Shown: piece after piece, positions 11,149 through 22,394 of the stretch
Layout of the letters: each line of letters begins with the position of its first letter
Numbering within the stretch: position 1 is the first letter of the stretch
Source of the DNA: Pelobates cultripes
Lineage: Eukaryota > Chordata > Amphibia > Anura > Pelobatidae
Assembly: GCA_933207985.1 (NCBI GenBank)
Contig: OW240915.1
Location: 124,304,469-124,368,468, forward strand
Direction: 5' to 3'
Length of the DNA: 64,000 bases
Position numbers and translations under genes: made by a program
Notes under the pieces: model-generated
Told to the model about the DNA's origin: nothing
Database searches by the model: none
What the model saw: the letters and a program-made list of their open reading frames with translations, nothing else

Positions 11149-11396
11149 TGTGACGAACTACACTTCACCACTGGCTTTTGGAGAGGCCTACTTGCCCTGT
11201 GACAATGGCCCCTAGGGTGTATTGCCGTTTAAACACTCGATTTGTGCATAGTGGATTTTAAAGCACTGTTTCTGCCCCTTTAAATATTATTGGAAAAGAT
11301 TTGCACTTTCACTTTCGCTGTGGCAGTTTGTGGGGTCTGCGGTGGTTATGGTGTCTTGTGCAGTGCTAATGGTCCTTAGTGAGCGCTAGGAGCATC
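11149..11396 (+). repeat. Internally deleted Gypsy LTR
   Basis: It starts with 'tgtgacgaac' plus 'ttcaccactggcttttggagaggcc' (an LTR 5' end). After about 150 bases it jumps to the LTR 3' block 'ggtctgcggtggttatggtgtc' and 'gtgagcgctaggagca'. The middle of the LTR is missing. Bases 10869-11148 before it look like Gypsy internal DNA, without a readable protein. Confidence 0.55.
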
Positions 11397-11539
11397 CTTC
11401 TACAGTCCAACCCTAAGCCAACCTGGGGCAACCGTAACATGAATTAAAATGAGAATCCTGTAGATTCCTGGGGCACCTCCCGAAATGCGAACAGGAGAAG
11501 CGGCAGAAATCTCACCCAATCCCTGCGATTCGCGGCAAA

Positions 11540-12080
11540 GGTATGGAGCATCTGCTTCAATGTGCCATTGAAGGGCTCGTACAGGCCATTGGTCTGGGGG
11601 ATGATAGGGTGTTTTATAGGATCGGTTTAATGCCGCATAACTTGATATGGCAGTTGATTAGTCATCTTGGCAGTAAACTGGGAGCACTGACCTGAGAGGA
11701 TTTCCCGGGGAAAACCCATCTGGGAGAACACTCGCATCAGGGCTTTGGCCACAGTCTCTGCCTGAATGTTGCTCAGGACGACTGCCTCGGGGTAACGGGT
11801 CGCATAGTCCACAATGGTCAGAATATACTTGATCCCAGAGGGGCTAGGTTTAGAGAGGGGACCTATGATATCAACAGTTACTCTGCCGAAAGGTTCTTCA
11901 ATGAAGGGTAAGTGCTGGAGCGGGGCCTTGTGCCGATTGCCCTACTTCCCCACTCTCTGGCAGACATCACAGGTCTGGCAATACTGCCTCAGATCCTTCG
12001 AGATGGAAGCTTTGGGTGAGCCGATGCTGAGTACGACCCTTTCCCAAATGCCCAAAGGTGATCTTCAATAGCTTAAGCCA
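11540..12080 (-). pseudogene. Ty3/Gypsy integrase fragment
   Basis: On the minus strand the block VDYATRYPEAV (about 11780-11820), continuing as NIQAETVAKAL and FPREILS, is the core-domain signature of Ty3/Gypsy integrases, where the first Asp of the D,D-35-E triad lies. Upstream in other frames are HLGKGRTQH-like zinc-binding remnants (about 12030-12060). It is interrupted by frameshifts and the DDE triad is incomplete. It joins gag-like sequence directly near 12085, so protease, RT and RNase H have been deleted. Confidence 0.75.
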
Positions 12081-12089
12081 ATATTTCCT

Positions 12090-13140
12090 GGGGGCTTTCC
12101 ACGGACTGTTTGGTAGTAGTAGGAGCTGTCCCTGCCTCCCCCTTTTCCGCTATGAAAAATCTTTCCCCAATCTTCCCCACCTGACTAGTGGCTGCCATAT
12201 CCTGATACACCTCGAGGGTAGGGTTGGATACTACCTCCCACCACCTCAGGGGAAAGAGGGGGAAAGAGTCTTATGGATGGTCGATAGCCATGAGAGGCAG
12301 TGGTGCGTTGGGGCCTCCAGGTATCTGCATACTCGTCGCCCTGCTGGGGCAACTTCTGCTAAAGTCTTTTCCCCATTCCTGCACCTCGGTAGGGAGCACA
12401 TTATAGAAGTACTCCAGCATAAACAGCTAGAGGATCTCTTCAGGAGACTTTGCCTGGTGCGAGTTCACCCAATTCTGGGTGGCTTGGGTGATGCAGCATG
12501 CCCACTCCCCAAGGAAGTCTTTCTCCCCTTTCTTCGTCTCCCTGAAATTCCTGTGGTTATGGCATATCGGGCTAGCAGGATCTGTTTCACGAAGTTGTAC
12601 TCCTGGAACTTGTCCTCAGGTACGTTCCAGTAAGCCTCCGGGTCAGAATGGTGATCCAGTCTGCAGGGCTGACCTCTTGTAGGAGGCACTGGCACCCAAA
12701 GTCCTGTAAGAAGTTGTCAATGCCCTCCGCCTCTTCCTTAAAGATTCCTTAAAGGCGTCGAAGGGCAGTTTATGCTATCGTGCAGGAGTTGCTGAACTCC
12801 CCAGGGACCCCTCTCCCACTCTTCGTTCATCAAGCTGTCTGGGGTTCCCCCATTCTTCTGAGCCAAGACAAAGGCTTGGACCTCGGAGAAGATCTTGGTC
12901 ATTATTTCCTTGGAGGGGGTATCTTTGAAGTATGCCAGGCGCAGAGTCACTTCTTTGTGAATGGGATCCATTTCACCCTCCTGCTGTGTCCATGAGGATG
13001 GCAATCAACTCAGCTTTGGTGTGAGTGCTAGCTGAAAGCCCTCTGGCTTCCAGCAAATCTTGTAATGCTGACTTTTTTAAATTGGTGTAGTCCATGAGTC
13101 TGTTGGGCTCACAAACGCTGGTTCCGTATGGCTGGGAAGT
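12090..13140 (-). pseudogene. Ty3/Gypsy gag fragment
   Basis: Minus-strand frames at 12738-13004 and 12465-12695 look like successive parts of a Gypsy Gag. The first is an N-terminal acidic/Gln segment. The second contains PEAYWNVPEDKFQEYNFVK and LLARYAIT, which resembles the helical SCAN-like/capsid block in vertebrate Gypsy Gags. No CCHC knuckle was seen. It lies just downstream (in minus orientation) of a primer-binding-like site at 13145-13162. Frames are broken. Confidence 0.6.
12701..12800 (-). repeat. 100-bp gag segment duplicated in inverse orientation at 15617-15716
   Basis: Base-by-base comparison shows the reverse complement of 12701-12800 is identical to 15617-15716 over all 100 bases. 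This copy lies in Gypsy gag context and is therefore probably the donor. Confidence 0.9.
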
Positions 13141-13144
13141 GCGA

Positions 13145-13162
13145 TCCCGTCACTTGCCACCA
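13145..13162 (-). promoter_or_regulatory. Probable primer-binding site of the Gypsy element
   Basis: On the minus strand the sequence TGGTGGCAAGTGACGGGA begins with TGG, as expected for complementarity to a tRNA 3' CCA end. It lies 2 bases inside a TG-starting flank at 13165 and just upstream of the gag-like frames. I could not name the tRNA. Confidence 0.5.
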
Positions 13163-13164
13163 GT

Positions 13165-13946
13165 TGTAGGGGACCACGGGTAACCCAACTGGTTACCTCC
13201 GCTAATTCCTTCCTTCAGCCAGTCAGGAACCCTTTAGGATACCTAGAGACCCATTTTCATCCCCCCAGTAATTGGACGACACACAGTCCTGGAGGTACAA
13301 CACAATTGTATTGGCCATAATGCATAACCCAAGGGGTGTACCACACAAACATACAAGAATACATCCCAAGATCCTCCCCCTCCATGGGGTCCCAGCACAG
13401 GAAGGGACTCCATTCCCTTTGTCCCAAAAGCCAGTCACAAAATCCACAGGGTCCCCCACAGCAACTGCCTGGGGTCTTCTTTCCAAGAGCCTCTGTTCCT
13501 GGGAGTCTAGGTGTGGGAAAAAGGGGCCGTCTCTTTGTCTCCCAGGCACAGAAAATCCCTTCCAAGGGAAAAGAGTTGGTCTCTTTGTCCCTCAGGCTCA
13601 TGAGAGCCTGCCAAACTCAGTGCCCCAAAAGTGCCCACACCAATCTCAGGGACCCTTGCCTTGGTCCCTCTATCGACTAGTCTCCATTTGCAAGGTCCTG
13701 GTGTGAAACCCAAGCATGGGAAGTGTCTCCTTTCTGGGCATGAATGCTCTCCCTGACTGGTGTTCATCTATACAAATTAATTACTTCCCTTGCAGTTTCA
13801 CACCTAGGTTGTGAGTGCGAACGTTCTGATTAATTGGTGTGAACGTTCTAATGGGGCATCAGGGAGTCCTCGTTCGGAAGATGAACGAGTCTGAAAACAA
13901 TCCACGAATGGTCCCCCTGGTGGCGTTTGACTGAACGAATGGTGTC
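13165..13946 (-). repeat. Probable 5' LTR of the Gypsy remnant; outer end uncertain
   Basis: The interval begins (plus strand) with 'tgtaggggaccacggg', directly outside the primer-binding site, as an LTR should. It contains no protein motif. Its outer end is not clear. Sequence at about 13775-13895 resembles 14880-15010 ('attaatt..ttcccttgc.gttt' and 'cgttcggaagatgaacg' versus 'gttcgggaggtgaatg'), so two related repeats flank the next LTR. Confidence 0.4.
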
Positions 13947-14877
13947 TGTGACAAAAGCAACTTCGCCACTGGCTTTTGGAGAGGCCTGCTTGCCAGCCTC
14001 TTGCCCTGTGACTATGGCCCCTGGGGTGTATTGCCGTTTTAAAAAAACGGCCATTTTAATTAATTGTTTGGTCGTCGAGTTCATGAAACTCAAATCAGAC
14101 ATGCAACGTCATGAACACCGCTGAACTTTACCTTCTCTAGAACGACGACTCTACGACGGGAGTCGAACGGTGTTCGACAATACAAACGACACTTTCACTT
14201 TGGTTATTTGCACGAACGGCCCTCATTCGTGCATTCAAACAGAACTTAGTATGGGAAATAAACCGGCCACACAGCCTAAATCTGTGGAACTGTTTTGGGC
14301 ATAAAAATGTTCGTGTGGTCGGTCAAATGTGACTTCTAAAAAACTTTTGAACCCCTGCTCTGATCTGGGTGTTTTTTGGATATGCTTGTATCACAGGCAG
14401 AGGGGAGGGTTTGGTACAGTAACTGGGAGTGTTCAAATGTTTTTATTGGATTTCATGTCCTGTGCCCCACATGGGCAATAACCTTACAGCCCACGTGGGC
14501 GGTAACCTTGTGGGGAAATACTGTATGAAAGAAGCAGCTGTACCTTGAGATCTGCTTAACCCTCAATACATAGCCTCATCTCGTGTTTGTAGGGAACTGC
14601 TATATTCACACTGGGGATTGCTATACTCCACTGGGCTGTAATCACTTAGCTCTTTTAAGAGCTGTTCCTGTTACGCTCTCCTGGAGGAGAGGTCTCCCCC
14701 ACATGGTCTGAGGCTGATCCAGGGTGGAAGGAAGACGACAAGGCTCTAGTTAAGCTATGGCGGTTGTGGAGTCTGTGGTGGTTGTGGTGTCCGGTGTGGT
14801 GCTTATGGTCCTCGGCTTCAGCTAGGAAGCGTCCGTCAATGGAGGTGCCCAGTCGGGGTCCCAGGTGATCTGTTACA
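13947..14877 (+). repeat. Complete Gypsy-type LTR
   Basis: It begins 'tgtgacaaaagcaacttcgccactgg' and ends 'gatctgttaca'. Internal landmarks are 'gcagaggggagggtt', 'ttttattgga', 'ccctcaatacatagcctcatctcgtg' and the closing block 'ggtgccc agtcggggtccc'. The length of 931 bp is near that of the solo LTR at 53292-54473. Flanks (gtgtc / ttaat) do not match, so it is either part of a rearranged element or an old copy. Confidence 0.7.
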
Positions 14878-15458
14878 TTAATTGTTTCCCTTGCGGTTTG
14901 CGTTTTTGACACTTATGTTGCGAGATGTGAACATTTTAACCTAACATTCTAAATGAGGTATTGAAGTGGTCCCTGTTCGGGAGGTGAATGAATTCCCTTC
15001 GGGGAAGCAATCCGGAATGGGGAATGGGAACAATAAACGAAAATACAGAGGAAACACAGGTAAAAGAGAAGGGAAACCCACGAACAGACAACGGTTCCGC
15101 CACAACCATGTCGGCTTTGCTTTGTGTTTTGCAGATTTTGGCTTTACATAAATTCCACTTCCTTGCTTGAGGTTTAAAGTGAAGCACATTTTGGTGGAGA
15201 TTCTATGTATCAACATTGATTGTTCCTGCTGGGTACTATGATATTTAGCAGAAAGTGCTGTAATTTTGCTACAATTTATTTTGTTATGTAGCATTAGGCA
15301 CCTTTTTTGCTACATTGTTTATTGATATTTTGTATCAGACTGCAAAGACCTATCTATTTTGGACTTAATGTGACTCCTCCGTTTAATTTTTCAGTAATCT
15401 CTGTTTTAAATGTATATTTTTCATACATTTTTATTCTCAGTTTATTTTCATATATTTA
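14878..15458. other. Unassigned interval
   Basis: The left part resembles 13775-13895, as noted for the neighbouring repeat. The remainder is AT-rich and shows no gene or terminal repeat. Confidence 0.4.
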
Positions 15459-15532
15459 TTAACCCCTTAAGGACCAAACTTCTGGAATAAAAGGGAATCA
15501 TGACATGTCACACATGTCATGTGAGGGGTTAA
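15459..15532. mobile_element. Tiny TTAA-flanked MITE with inverted ends
   Basis: It starts TTAACCCCTTAAGG and finishes AGGGGTTAA, giving inverted ends TTAACCCCT/AGGGGTTAA across 74 bp. TTAA ends suggest a piggyBac-type mobiliser. The right TTAA (15529-15532) is also the left edge of the next MITE, so the two are back to back. Confidence 0.6.
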
Positions 15533-16024
15533 AGGGACACTCCAGGCACCCAGACCACTTCTGCCCATTTGAGTAGTCTGGGTGCCAACTCTATCAGACA
15601 GCCACTAGAGGGACCTGGAGTTCAGCAACTCCTGCACGATAGCATAAACTGCCCTTCGACGCCTTTAAGGAATCTTTAAGGAAGAGGCGGAGGGCATTGA
15701 CAACTTCTTACAGGACTGTTTTAAACGATGCTGGATGTCCTCACGCTATGCATGACGATCTCCAGCGTCGCCAGAAACCCCATAGGAAAGCATTGAATAA
15801 TGCTTTCCTATGGGGAGGTATAATGCTTGCTGACGTTGGCGGGAAGGAGCGTGGGCAGAGCCTGACCCAGCGCCGAAGGACATCAGTGCTGGACTCAGGT
15901 AAGTCACTGAAAGGGTTTTAACCCCTTTACCAACATGGGATGGGGGGTGGGAGGGAGAGGGGCACTGGTCCTGCAGTGCCAAGAACTTGGATATGTTTTC
16001 CTGGCACTGGAGAGTCCCTTCAAC
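15529..16024 (+). mobile_element. piggyBac-like MITE carrying a captured gag segment
   Basis: The left end TTAA-AGGGACACTCCAGGCAC and the right end CTGGCACTGGAGAGTCCCTT form imperfect inverted ends; the right TTAA appears as TTCA. Internal landmarks are 'cagccactagagg', 'ctccagcgtcgcc' and 'cataggaaagcattgaa'. The same family occurs in reverse at 44474-44830. That copy lacks the 100-bp block at 15617-15716, which is foreign gag DNA. Confidence 0.7.
15617..15716 (+). repeat. Exact inverted copy of Gypsy gag 12701-12800 inside a MITE
   Basis: It is 100 of 100 bases identical to the reverse complement of 12701-12800. It sits between MITE blocks that are nearly contiguous in the sister copy at 44474-44830, so this is the recipient site. 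It has no terminal repeats of its own. Complete identity implies a recent copying event or ongoing conversion. Confidence 0.9.
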
Positions 16025-16159
16025 TCACTGCTTTTTATTATTTCCCATATTATATATACATTTTTGGGGGGCTCAAGTTTGCTATAATTATTTGGCATTT
16101 TATATTTCTCATTATATTACATCCTACTGTTCCCTGCTAATATCAGTTCCTGGTTGTGT

Positions 16160-16843
16160 GATCAGTATAGTGATTATAGCAATCCCCCAGAGTGTAGTTT
16201 TCCAATCCCCCAAGCATGAGCTGAAACTTCATGAAGGTGCAAGATGATCTCAGCTTTAATGGTTCAGGTTGGCTTCTATACAATTCTTCAGGCCAGAGGA
16301 ACACCCCCTGAACCTGATGGGGAACAGGAACACAAAGGACACAAACCAATCAAAACAAACATACAGTTTGTGATACACGCAAGTACAGCACACAATCTCT
16401 CCTCTCTGCTTAGGAGATAATTGAGTAAAGTCCTGTAAGTAACTCAATTATCTCCAGGCAGAAAAAAAAATTTTTCACAAAGTTCAGAAAGTACCCCAAA
16501 ACATAACATGCCCCACATGTTTACATCCCCGGATAGCCCTGATCTGGGTGAACAACATATCCAAAAATCACCCAGATCAAAGCAGGTGTTCAAAAGTTTC
16601 ATGGAAGTCTCTTTTTGACTGGCTGCAAGCATGGCTTCATGCCCAAAACAGTTCCAGGGAATTAGGGCCAGCGGTCGGTCTCTCTTTGTGGAGTACAAAA
16701 GTACTTACATTACATGAATGGAGCCTTTTAAAATGTATTGGGCACGGTATATTGCAGGGCCCATAGTCACAGGGTAGGAGGCTGGCAAACAGGCCCCTCC
16801 AAAAACTTGTGGCAAACTCACAGAAAAAGGGGAGTTTGTCACA
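16160..16843 (-). repeat. Inverted Gypsy LTR, 3' truncated
   Basis: In minus orientation it begins 'tgtgacaaactccc' (16843) followed by 'tttttggaggggcctg'. It ends within the block that matches 1200-1400 ('gaattgtatagaag', 'cattaaagctgagatcatc', 'gattgctataatcacta'). The last ~200 bases of the LTR are missing. It is the closest in-window relative of the LTR at 1187-1657. Confidence 0.7.
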
Positions 16844-17520
16844 GGGAGAAAGCAGAACCTAGAAACAGGATTAGAGATAAGTATGAAGGAGAAGTAGACG
16901 TTTAGGCAATATGCCCCAAAGCAGGTTTAAAGGAGAAAGGGAAACCCATCAGTGAAATAACAGTTAACAAATAAACATAATATCAGACAACAATAAACAG
17001 CATAATAAAGGAATAATAGAATTCAGGTTGATTCAAAGTTCAGGAGAACAGTCCCTTTAGTTTGGAGGATTTGTACTGAAGTCACCAGATATGTGGTTCA
17101 GGTTTTTCCAGCAGAGTTGCAAGTAATATGATGGTTACTAAGTACAGGCAGGTTAGATCCAAAGCAAAAAAGGAATAATAGAAAAACAAAGTTTGAGTTA
17201 AAGCAGGATGTTTGGATGACTCAGGATGGATCAAAGGAAATCAGAGTTGAGCAGGTTATCAGGATTCAGTTAAGCCAGGTACAGATTTCTTTGTCAGTAT
17301 CAGACTATAAACAAGTCTCAGTAAGAGTCAGGAGTAGAACACAACTTCTCTTAATGTAAAGGCAACTTGGTTTTGTTCGGTGTGGCCTTTATAGCAGATG
17401 TAAATCATGCCATGCAGGTGAGAGAGACTGAGGTGACTTGTGGCTAGGGAGGCCACTAGTGGTGAAAACAGGTATTGTAGTAAATAAAAAAAACACTATC
17501 TTGGTTGTCAGGATAGGATC
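16844..17520. other. Unassigned non-coding interval
   Basis: No domain-bearing frame is seen. The right edge ('ggatcctgaca') reads on across the hAT-like insertion into 18317 onward, so both sides belonged to one older repeat, possibly an LTR element. Confidence 0.4.
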
Positions 17521-17528
17521 CTGACACT

Positions 17529-18308
17529 CAGTGGTGTATTTAGGATTTGTGCTGCCATAGGCAGGATGGTGCTCGGTCACTCCCCCTCCCCTCCCAATTG
17601 AAATTTTCCCCACCCCTTCCTGTCAAGGCCGCACTTTGACTGACAGACGCTCACTCACCGACAGACGCACACTCACTGACAGATTCACACACTCACTGAT
17701 AGATGCATACACTCATTGACAGACAGACACTCTCCTATACACTGACAAACAATGACATACACACACACTCACTGATTTGACACACTGATAGACAGACATA
17801 CACTTAGTCGGACACACACTCACTGACAGACTCACTGACAGATGCACACTCTCACTGACAGACGCACGCACTCACTGACCGACACATACACACTGATTGA
17901 CCTACACACACACATTCACTCACTGACAGACACACACACTCACTCAAATTCACTGACACATACACACACACACTCACTGACAGACACACACACACTCACA
18001 TTCACTGACAGACACACACACACTCACATTCACTGACAGAAACTCACTCACTCACTCACATTCACTGACACAAACTCATTCACTCACATTCACTGACACA
18101 CACATTCACTGACACTCACTGATACAAACTCACACGTCATATTCTGGCTCCCAGCATTACTGCAGGTTGTACGAGGGAGCTGAACAGAGAGAGCTCATTA
18201 GGAAGTGCTCCCTCGCCACCCGCCCGGGGGAGCCCAAAGGTGGCCAGCCCCCTGGAAATTGCCGCCCAAGGCAAATGCCTTGTTTGCCTCACGGTAGACA
18301 CATCCCTT
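17529..18308 (+). mobile_element. hAT-like non-autonomous element (hAT-4), 8-bp TSD
   Basis: The 8-bp direct repeat 'ctgacact' lies at 17521-17528 and 18309-18316. The ends 'cagtggtgtatttagg' and, reversed, 'aagggatgtgtctacc' are imperfect inverted repeats. An 8-bp TSD with CAGTG-type ends fits the hAT superfamily. No transposase is encoded; most of the interior is a CA-rich minisatellite. Confidence 0.75.
17640..18135 (+). repeat. CACTCACTGACAGACA-type minisatellite
   Basis: About 500 bp of loosely repeated 'cactcactgacagacacaca' units with variable (CA)n stretches. It is open in some frames but low complexity, so it is not a gene. Confidence 0.85.
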
Positions 18309-18316
18309 CTGACACT

Positions 18317-19340
18317 GTCTATGAATGTGATGTGGACGTGCATGAATCTTCACAGGTACGTCACGCACGTTCCAATGTCATGTGATCACTAATAGTGAAT
18401 CACAGCCCTCTTAGGGCAATTTAAAATTTAGTTAGGTTTTTCTTCAGTGCCCTGTTGTAGTTACCATTTCTGGTAAACCAGAGAATGCTTTTTTTCTATT
18501 GATTCCTTTGTGTTATTGACTTTTGGCTTGTACAATTCTGACTTCTATTATCCTTGACCTCGGCTTGTCTCACAGTTTACTTCCTCTCTGTTCTCCTGAC
18601 CTCAGATTGTCCTGATTTATCTAGTTTTTATGTTAAATGTAGCCACTCTAAGGTCCGGTAATACTTTTTACAGTTTTATGGTATTCTGTAATTTGGCATG
18701 TTGGGGATCAGACAATCCTTACATTACGACAGAGACTTCGAAGACCAAAGTCACCAAATAACGGCTTGTACGGCAAAGGTGGAGCAACTTGATCTGGTTT
18801 GGATGAGTTTGCACAGGCGTTTCAGACCTCGAGCCTGAATTGCCTCAAGCTCCACAAACTGCCCACAACAAGGAAGCCCTTGCTAAATGGTTCTAATTTG
18901 CTAAAAGCAGGAGCCATAAAGGACTTTAGTCCCTTATTTGTAGATAAAGGTTGGCAAAAGTAGATTGTATTGCATTGATGCATAATGAACAGGTAACTGC
19001 CCTCCAGCTGAGAGTTAGGGTAAAATATAGTCTCAGCTGAAAAAAAGATTGCTGAGTTTGGCAGTTTGGTTATGTGAGAATAAATCCAAGAGATCAGTTT
19101 CCTCTAGGGGTTAACTCCCATTAACTATCAGCAACCTGACACACTCTCCCTACTTGCATATCTATCCAGGTATTCTCCGTTACGCTTAAATACCTTGTAT
19201 TTCCTGCTAGGGAGAGGTATTAATCATTATTGATATAGATACTATTGATTTGACGTATGCAATTTTGACTACTTATTAGTCACATAAATTTGGAATAGAT
19301 TACTCTATTCCCTTTCATAGAAAGATAACACTAAGTAAGA
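18317..19340. other. Unassigned interval
   Basis: No gene is recognised. The sequence 'tgttggggatcagacaatccttacattacgacagag' near 18700 looks like an LTR/leader junction of an LTR element, but nothing downstream confirms it. Confidence 0.35.
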
Positions 19341-20890
19341 ATGAATGACTTCTTGTGGAAAGAAGTTCATCCTGATTTGAGATCAGAAGATGTTGCAAAT
19401 GTTTTTTCCATTAACCCCTTGGGTAATACTAGTAGTGAACCAGCAGATATTAATCACGCATTTTTTGCCATACAGAAACTGTATCAAAACCAACTGAGGG
19501 GGTTTTGGGAACTAGCCTCAGGCAGTATGTTTATCAAAAATTAGTCCCAAGAGGCTTAAGACTCGATATATTATTACCAGACAAGGTCAAAACAGAGAAA
19601 CAGATTTCTGAATGGAATTCCATGCTGTTAGATTGTTCATCAAGGATAATGCAGTTTCTAATTAAATTGGAACAGGAACGCTTTGAAAAGATCAATGGTG
19701 ATCTAGACATGGAAATTAAGAAAGTAAAAATATTTGACAAAGAGCCAAATTTTACAGCTATGGAATTAAAGTAAAAAAAAAAAAAAAACTTCCATAAAAA
19801 AATATTAGACATAAAAAACATTACAAATTCCAAAGAGACTTCAGGGATTTTCAGGAGGGGAACATCTTTAAGAATAAACATAGTTCCCTAATATAAGAAT
19901 GGGGAATAAGGGGTTTTCTTCCTCAGAAGAGACCAATTGGTCTGAGTCAGAAACAAGACCTTATAACAGAAAGACCCCCTCCAGATATACCCAACAATTA
20001 CCCCCAGCTCAAACTAAAGGAATTTTGAGAAATGCTGACACGAATATCTCCTTCTCTAATACTACTGCACATTCAAACCCAGATCTTCCCTCTATGCATG
20101 AAGCCTCCTCTGGTTCATCCCAATCCTCTTCGTCTTTTTTAGACCAGGATTGGCCTCGACCACAAAGAGAGAGACTCAGGGACAGAAAAAAGTGGAGATA
20201 CAAGACTTACAAGTCCAACTGCCAATAGACAGGAGAATGGAGGAAAATAAAATAATTGATTTATCGAATTTTGTCTTACAACCCAGACACCTATCACTTT
20301 TGAACAAAGGTTTATCCTTTGTACTACACCCCTCAGAGATATGTTCAACTGGGCTAAGGATGTAAATCTTTTTGACCGTAAACTGCTTTTCATGAGAGAA
20401 TAAACCTTAAGACTATGAAGGAAATAGGTCTCTCCACAGAGGACTACAAATTACATAGACTCTTGACAGATTTATACTCTGAACAGGAATCTACTAATTC
20501 TCTCACTGACTTTAAACCTTTATGTTTGTTCACCCCTAACTTAAAATAATTTTCATGCATAGATCTATTTGTTCAAATTTGTACAAATGAACTAGAAAGC
20601 CAAATAAATAGACATCCACAAACAACAAATCTAAGCTTTGGGGAAAGACAAGCTTTACATTAACTACAACAGCAATCTGATGTGGTGATTAAATCCTCAG
20701 ACAAGGGGGGAAATATAGTCCTGATGCAATAAGAACAATACATTGACATGTGCATGACTCATTTGTCCGATTGATCCGCTTACCAAACACTAAAATGAGA
20801 TCCCAGCACTAGGTTTCTAAAGGAATTGCAGACAATTGTACAAATGGCCCTAACAGATAAAATCATCACACAGAATGAATACAGAAACAT
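19341..20890 (+). pseudogene. PLE-A: Penelope-like element reverse transcriptase, N-terminal part, decayed
   Basis: Broken frames run along this stretch. Recognisable blocks are IDLSNFVLQPRHLSLLNKGL (about 20255-20315), which matches the N-terminal signature upstream of PLE reverse transcriptase fingers, and SDKGGNIVLM near 20697-20727, the conserved KGGNIV finger block. Frames at 19341-19774 (Lys/Glu-rich, coiled-coil-like) and 19899-20228 (Ser/Pro/Gln-rich) precede them and may be the element's N-terminal extension. Stops are frequent after 20365. The palm and GIY-YIG domains are missing; tandem repeats begin at about 20895. Confidence 0.6.
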
Positions 20891-20894
20891 TCTG

Positions 20895-21560
20895 TAACCT
20901 GTAACCGCAGTATTTGACGCTTCTATTTGACTCTCAGATATGAAGAGCAGGCCCCAAAATGTACTATTTAGCAGATTAGCAGCAAAACAATTAGAATGTT
21001 TACAAGTGCGCTGTAAGCGCACTATTAGACGCTTCGATTTGACTCTCAGATATGGAGAGCACGCCCCAAATTTACTATTTAGCAGTTTAGCACCAAAAGA
21101 ATTAGAATTTTTACAACTGCGCTGTAACCACAGTATTTGACACTTCTATTTGACTCTCAGATATGAAGAGCACGCCCCAAATGTACTTCTAAGGAGCAAA
21201 AAAAATGGGAATTTGTCAAAGTGCACTGTAAACACAGTATTTGACGCTTCTATTTAACTCTCAGATATAAAGTGCAGGGCCCAAATTTACTACTTAGCAG
21301 ATTATCACCCAGAAAATAAGAATGTTTACAACTGCGCTGTAACCGAAGTATTTAACACTTCTATTTTGACTCTCTGATATGAAGTGCACCCCACTAATGT
21401 ACTTTTTAGCACCCAAAAAATTTACTTTTTAAAACTCCGATGTAACCACAGTATTTGATGCTTCTATTTAATTGACTTTTTAAAACTCCGATGTAACCAC
21501 AGTATTTGACGCTTCTATTTGACTCTCAGATATGAAGTGCACCGCACTAATGTACTAGTT
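20895..21560 (+). repeat. ~110-bp tandem repeat array
   Basis: About six imperfect units contain 'gtaaccgcagtatttgacgc', 'ttctatttgactctcagata', 'tgaagagc..gccccaaat', 'gtactatttagcag' and 'aattagaatgtttacaa'. Unit starts fall near 20900, 21015, 21125, 21230, 21340 and 21440-21500, and divergence is moderate. No coding role. Confidence 0.8.
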
Positions 21561-21918
21561 TGCAGAATTCTTTCCTAATTTGTCCCTGAAAGTGGCAGCA
21601 TCCTCTCCCTACACTAATAAGAGCTCATGAGACGTGCAGCGCTACGTGACTCCAGCTTATATATAGAGGCTGGGTCACATGTTGCACTGGCCAATCACAG
21701 ACATGCCATTAATAGGCATGGCTGAGATGGCTTCTAAGGGCACACGATTCAAACGCTTGTTGATTGGCTGCCCTGCAGCATTTCAAAACGCGCCATTAAA
21801 TTGCCAAACACCAAACTCCAACTCGAACATACACTGATATGTCCGTGTTCGGGTCCGGGGTCCAAAAAATGTAATGTTCGGTACGAAACCGAACTTTACA
21901 GTCCGGGTTCGCTCAACT
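21561..21918. repeat. Dispersed repeat adjoining the tandem array
   Basis: A GC-richer segment with 'ggccaatcacagacatgcc', 'gttgattggctgccctgc' and a terminal 'cggttcggtacgaac'-like palindromic end ('gttcggtacgaaccgaac' type). I take it as the end of the repeat that carries the tandem array. No protein. Confidence 0.4.
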
Positions 21919-21941
21919 CTACTTACAGTCTCATAGGAACT

Positions 21942-22394
21942 ATGGGTAATTCCCAAAGTACACGGGAGCAATTCACTGCTTTAACTATAGTGAAACATCA
22001 TAAAGGCAAAGATGCAGTTAAGAACATAGACAAACGTGTAAAGAAAGCTGGCATGCCTTCTAGAGGCACTTTGGACCCCCAGATATGGAGAGAATTTATG
22101 GCTAATTACCAAGGATGTTTAGAAGATAATAATTTAGTTGAGAGAGCCCAGAAATTGAATGATACTGCAGTTGAACTAACCAGTTGATACTGCAGTTGAA
22201 CTAGTTACCTGGATGTAGGGAAACCACCAGAAAGGGTACAACTTATTACCAATGTTTTGGCAGTCTGGGAAATAATTCATCCACAGACTCCCCCAGCAAG
22301 CCGCCCCCATACCAGGATAAGGATGAGTGACCCTAAGTATCTCAAACAAACCCCTTGGGTCTGTGTCTCTACTACTTATCCAGTTACTCAGAAA
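21942..22394 (+). pseudogene. ERV-C gag matrix region, 5' part
   Basis: The frame opens with MGNSQSTREQ, a myristoylation-type start (Met-Gly) typical of retroviral Gag matrix. A basic, helical ~80-residue stretch (KHHKGKDAVKNIDKRVKKAG, then DPQIWREF) follows. A direct duplication of 18 bp (22161-22178 and 22186-22203, period 25) leads to a stop at 22185. Beyond it the gag-like sequence is shifted. At 22395 it is cut by hAT-1 and resumes at 43837. No LTR was recognised upstream. Confidence 0.55.

Noticed and set aside
13272..13706. Open frames on both strands in the putative Gypsy LTR
   Set aside because: No motif, overlapping in opposite strands, and located in LTR-like sequence.
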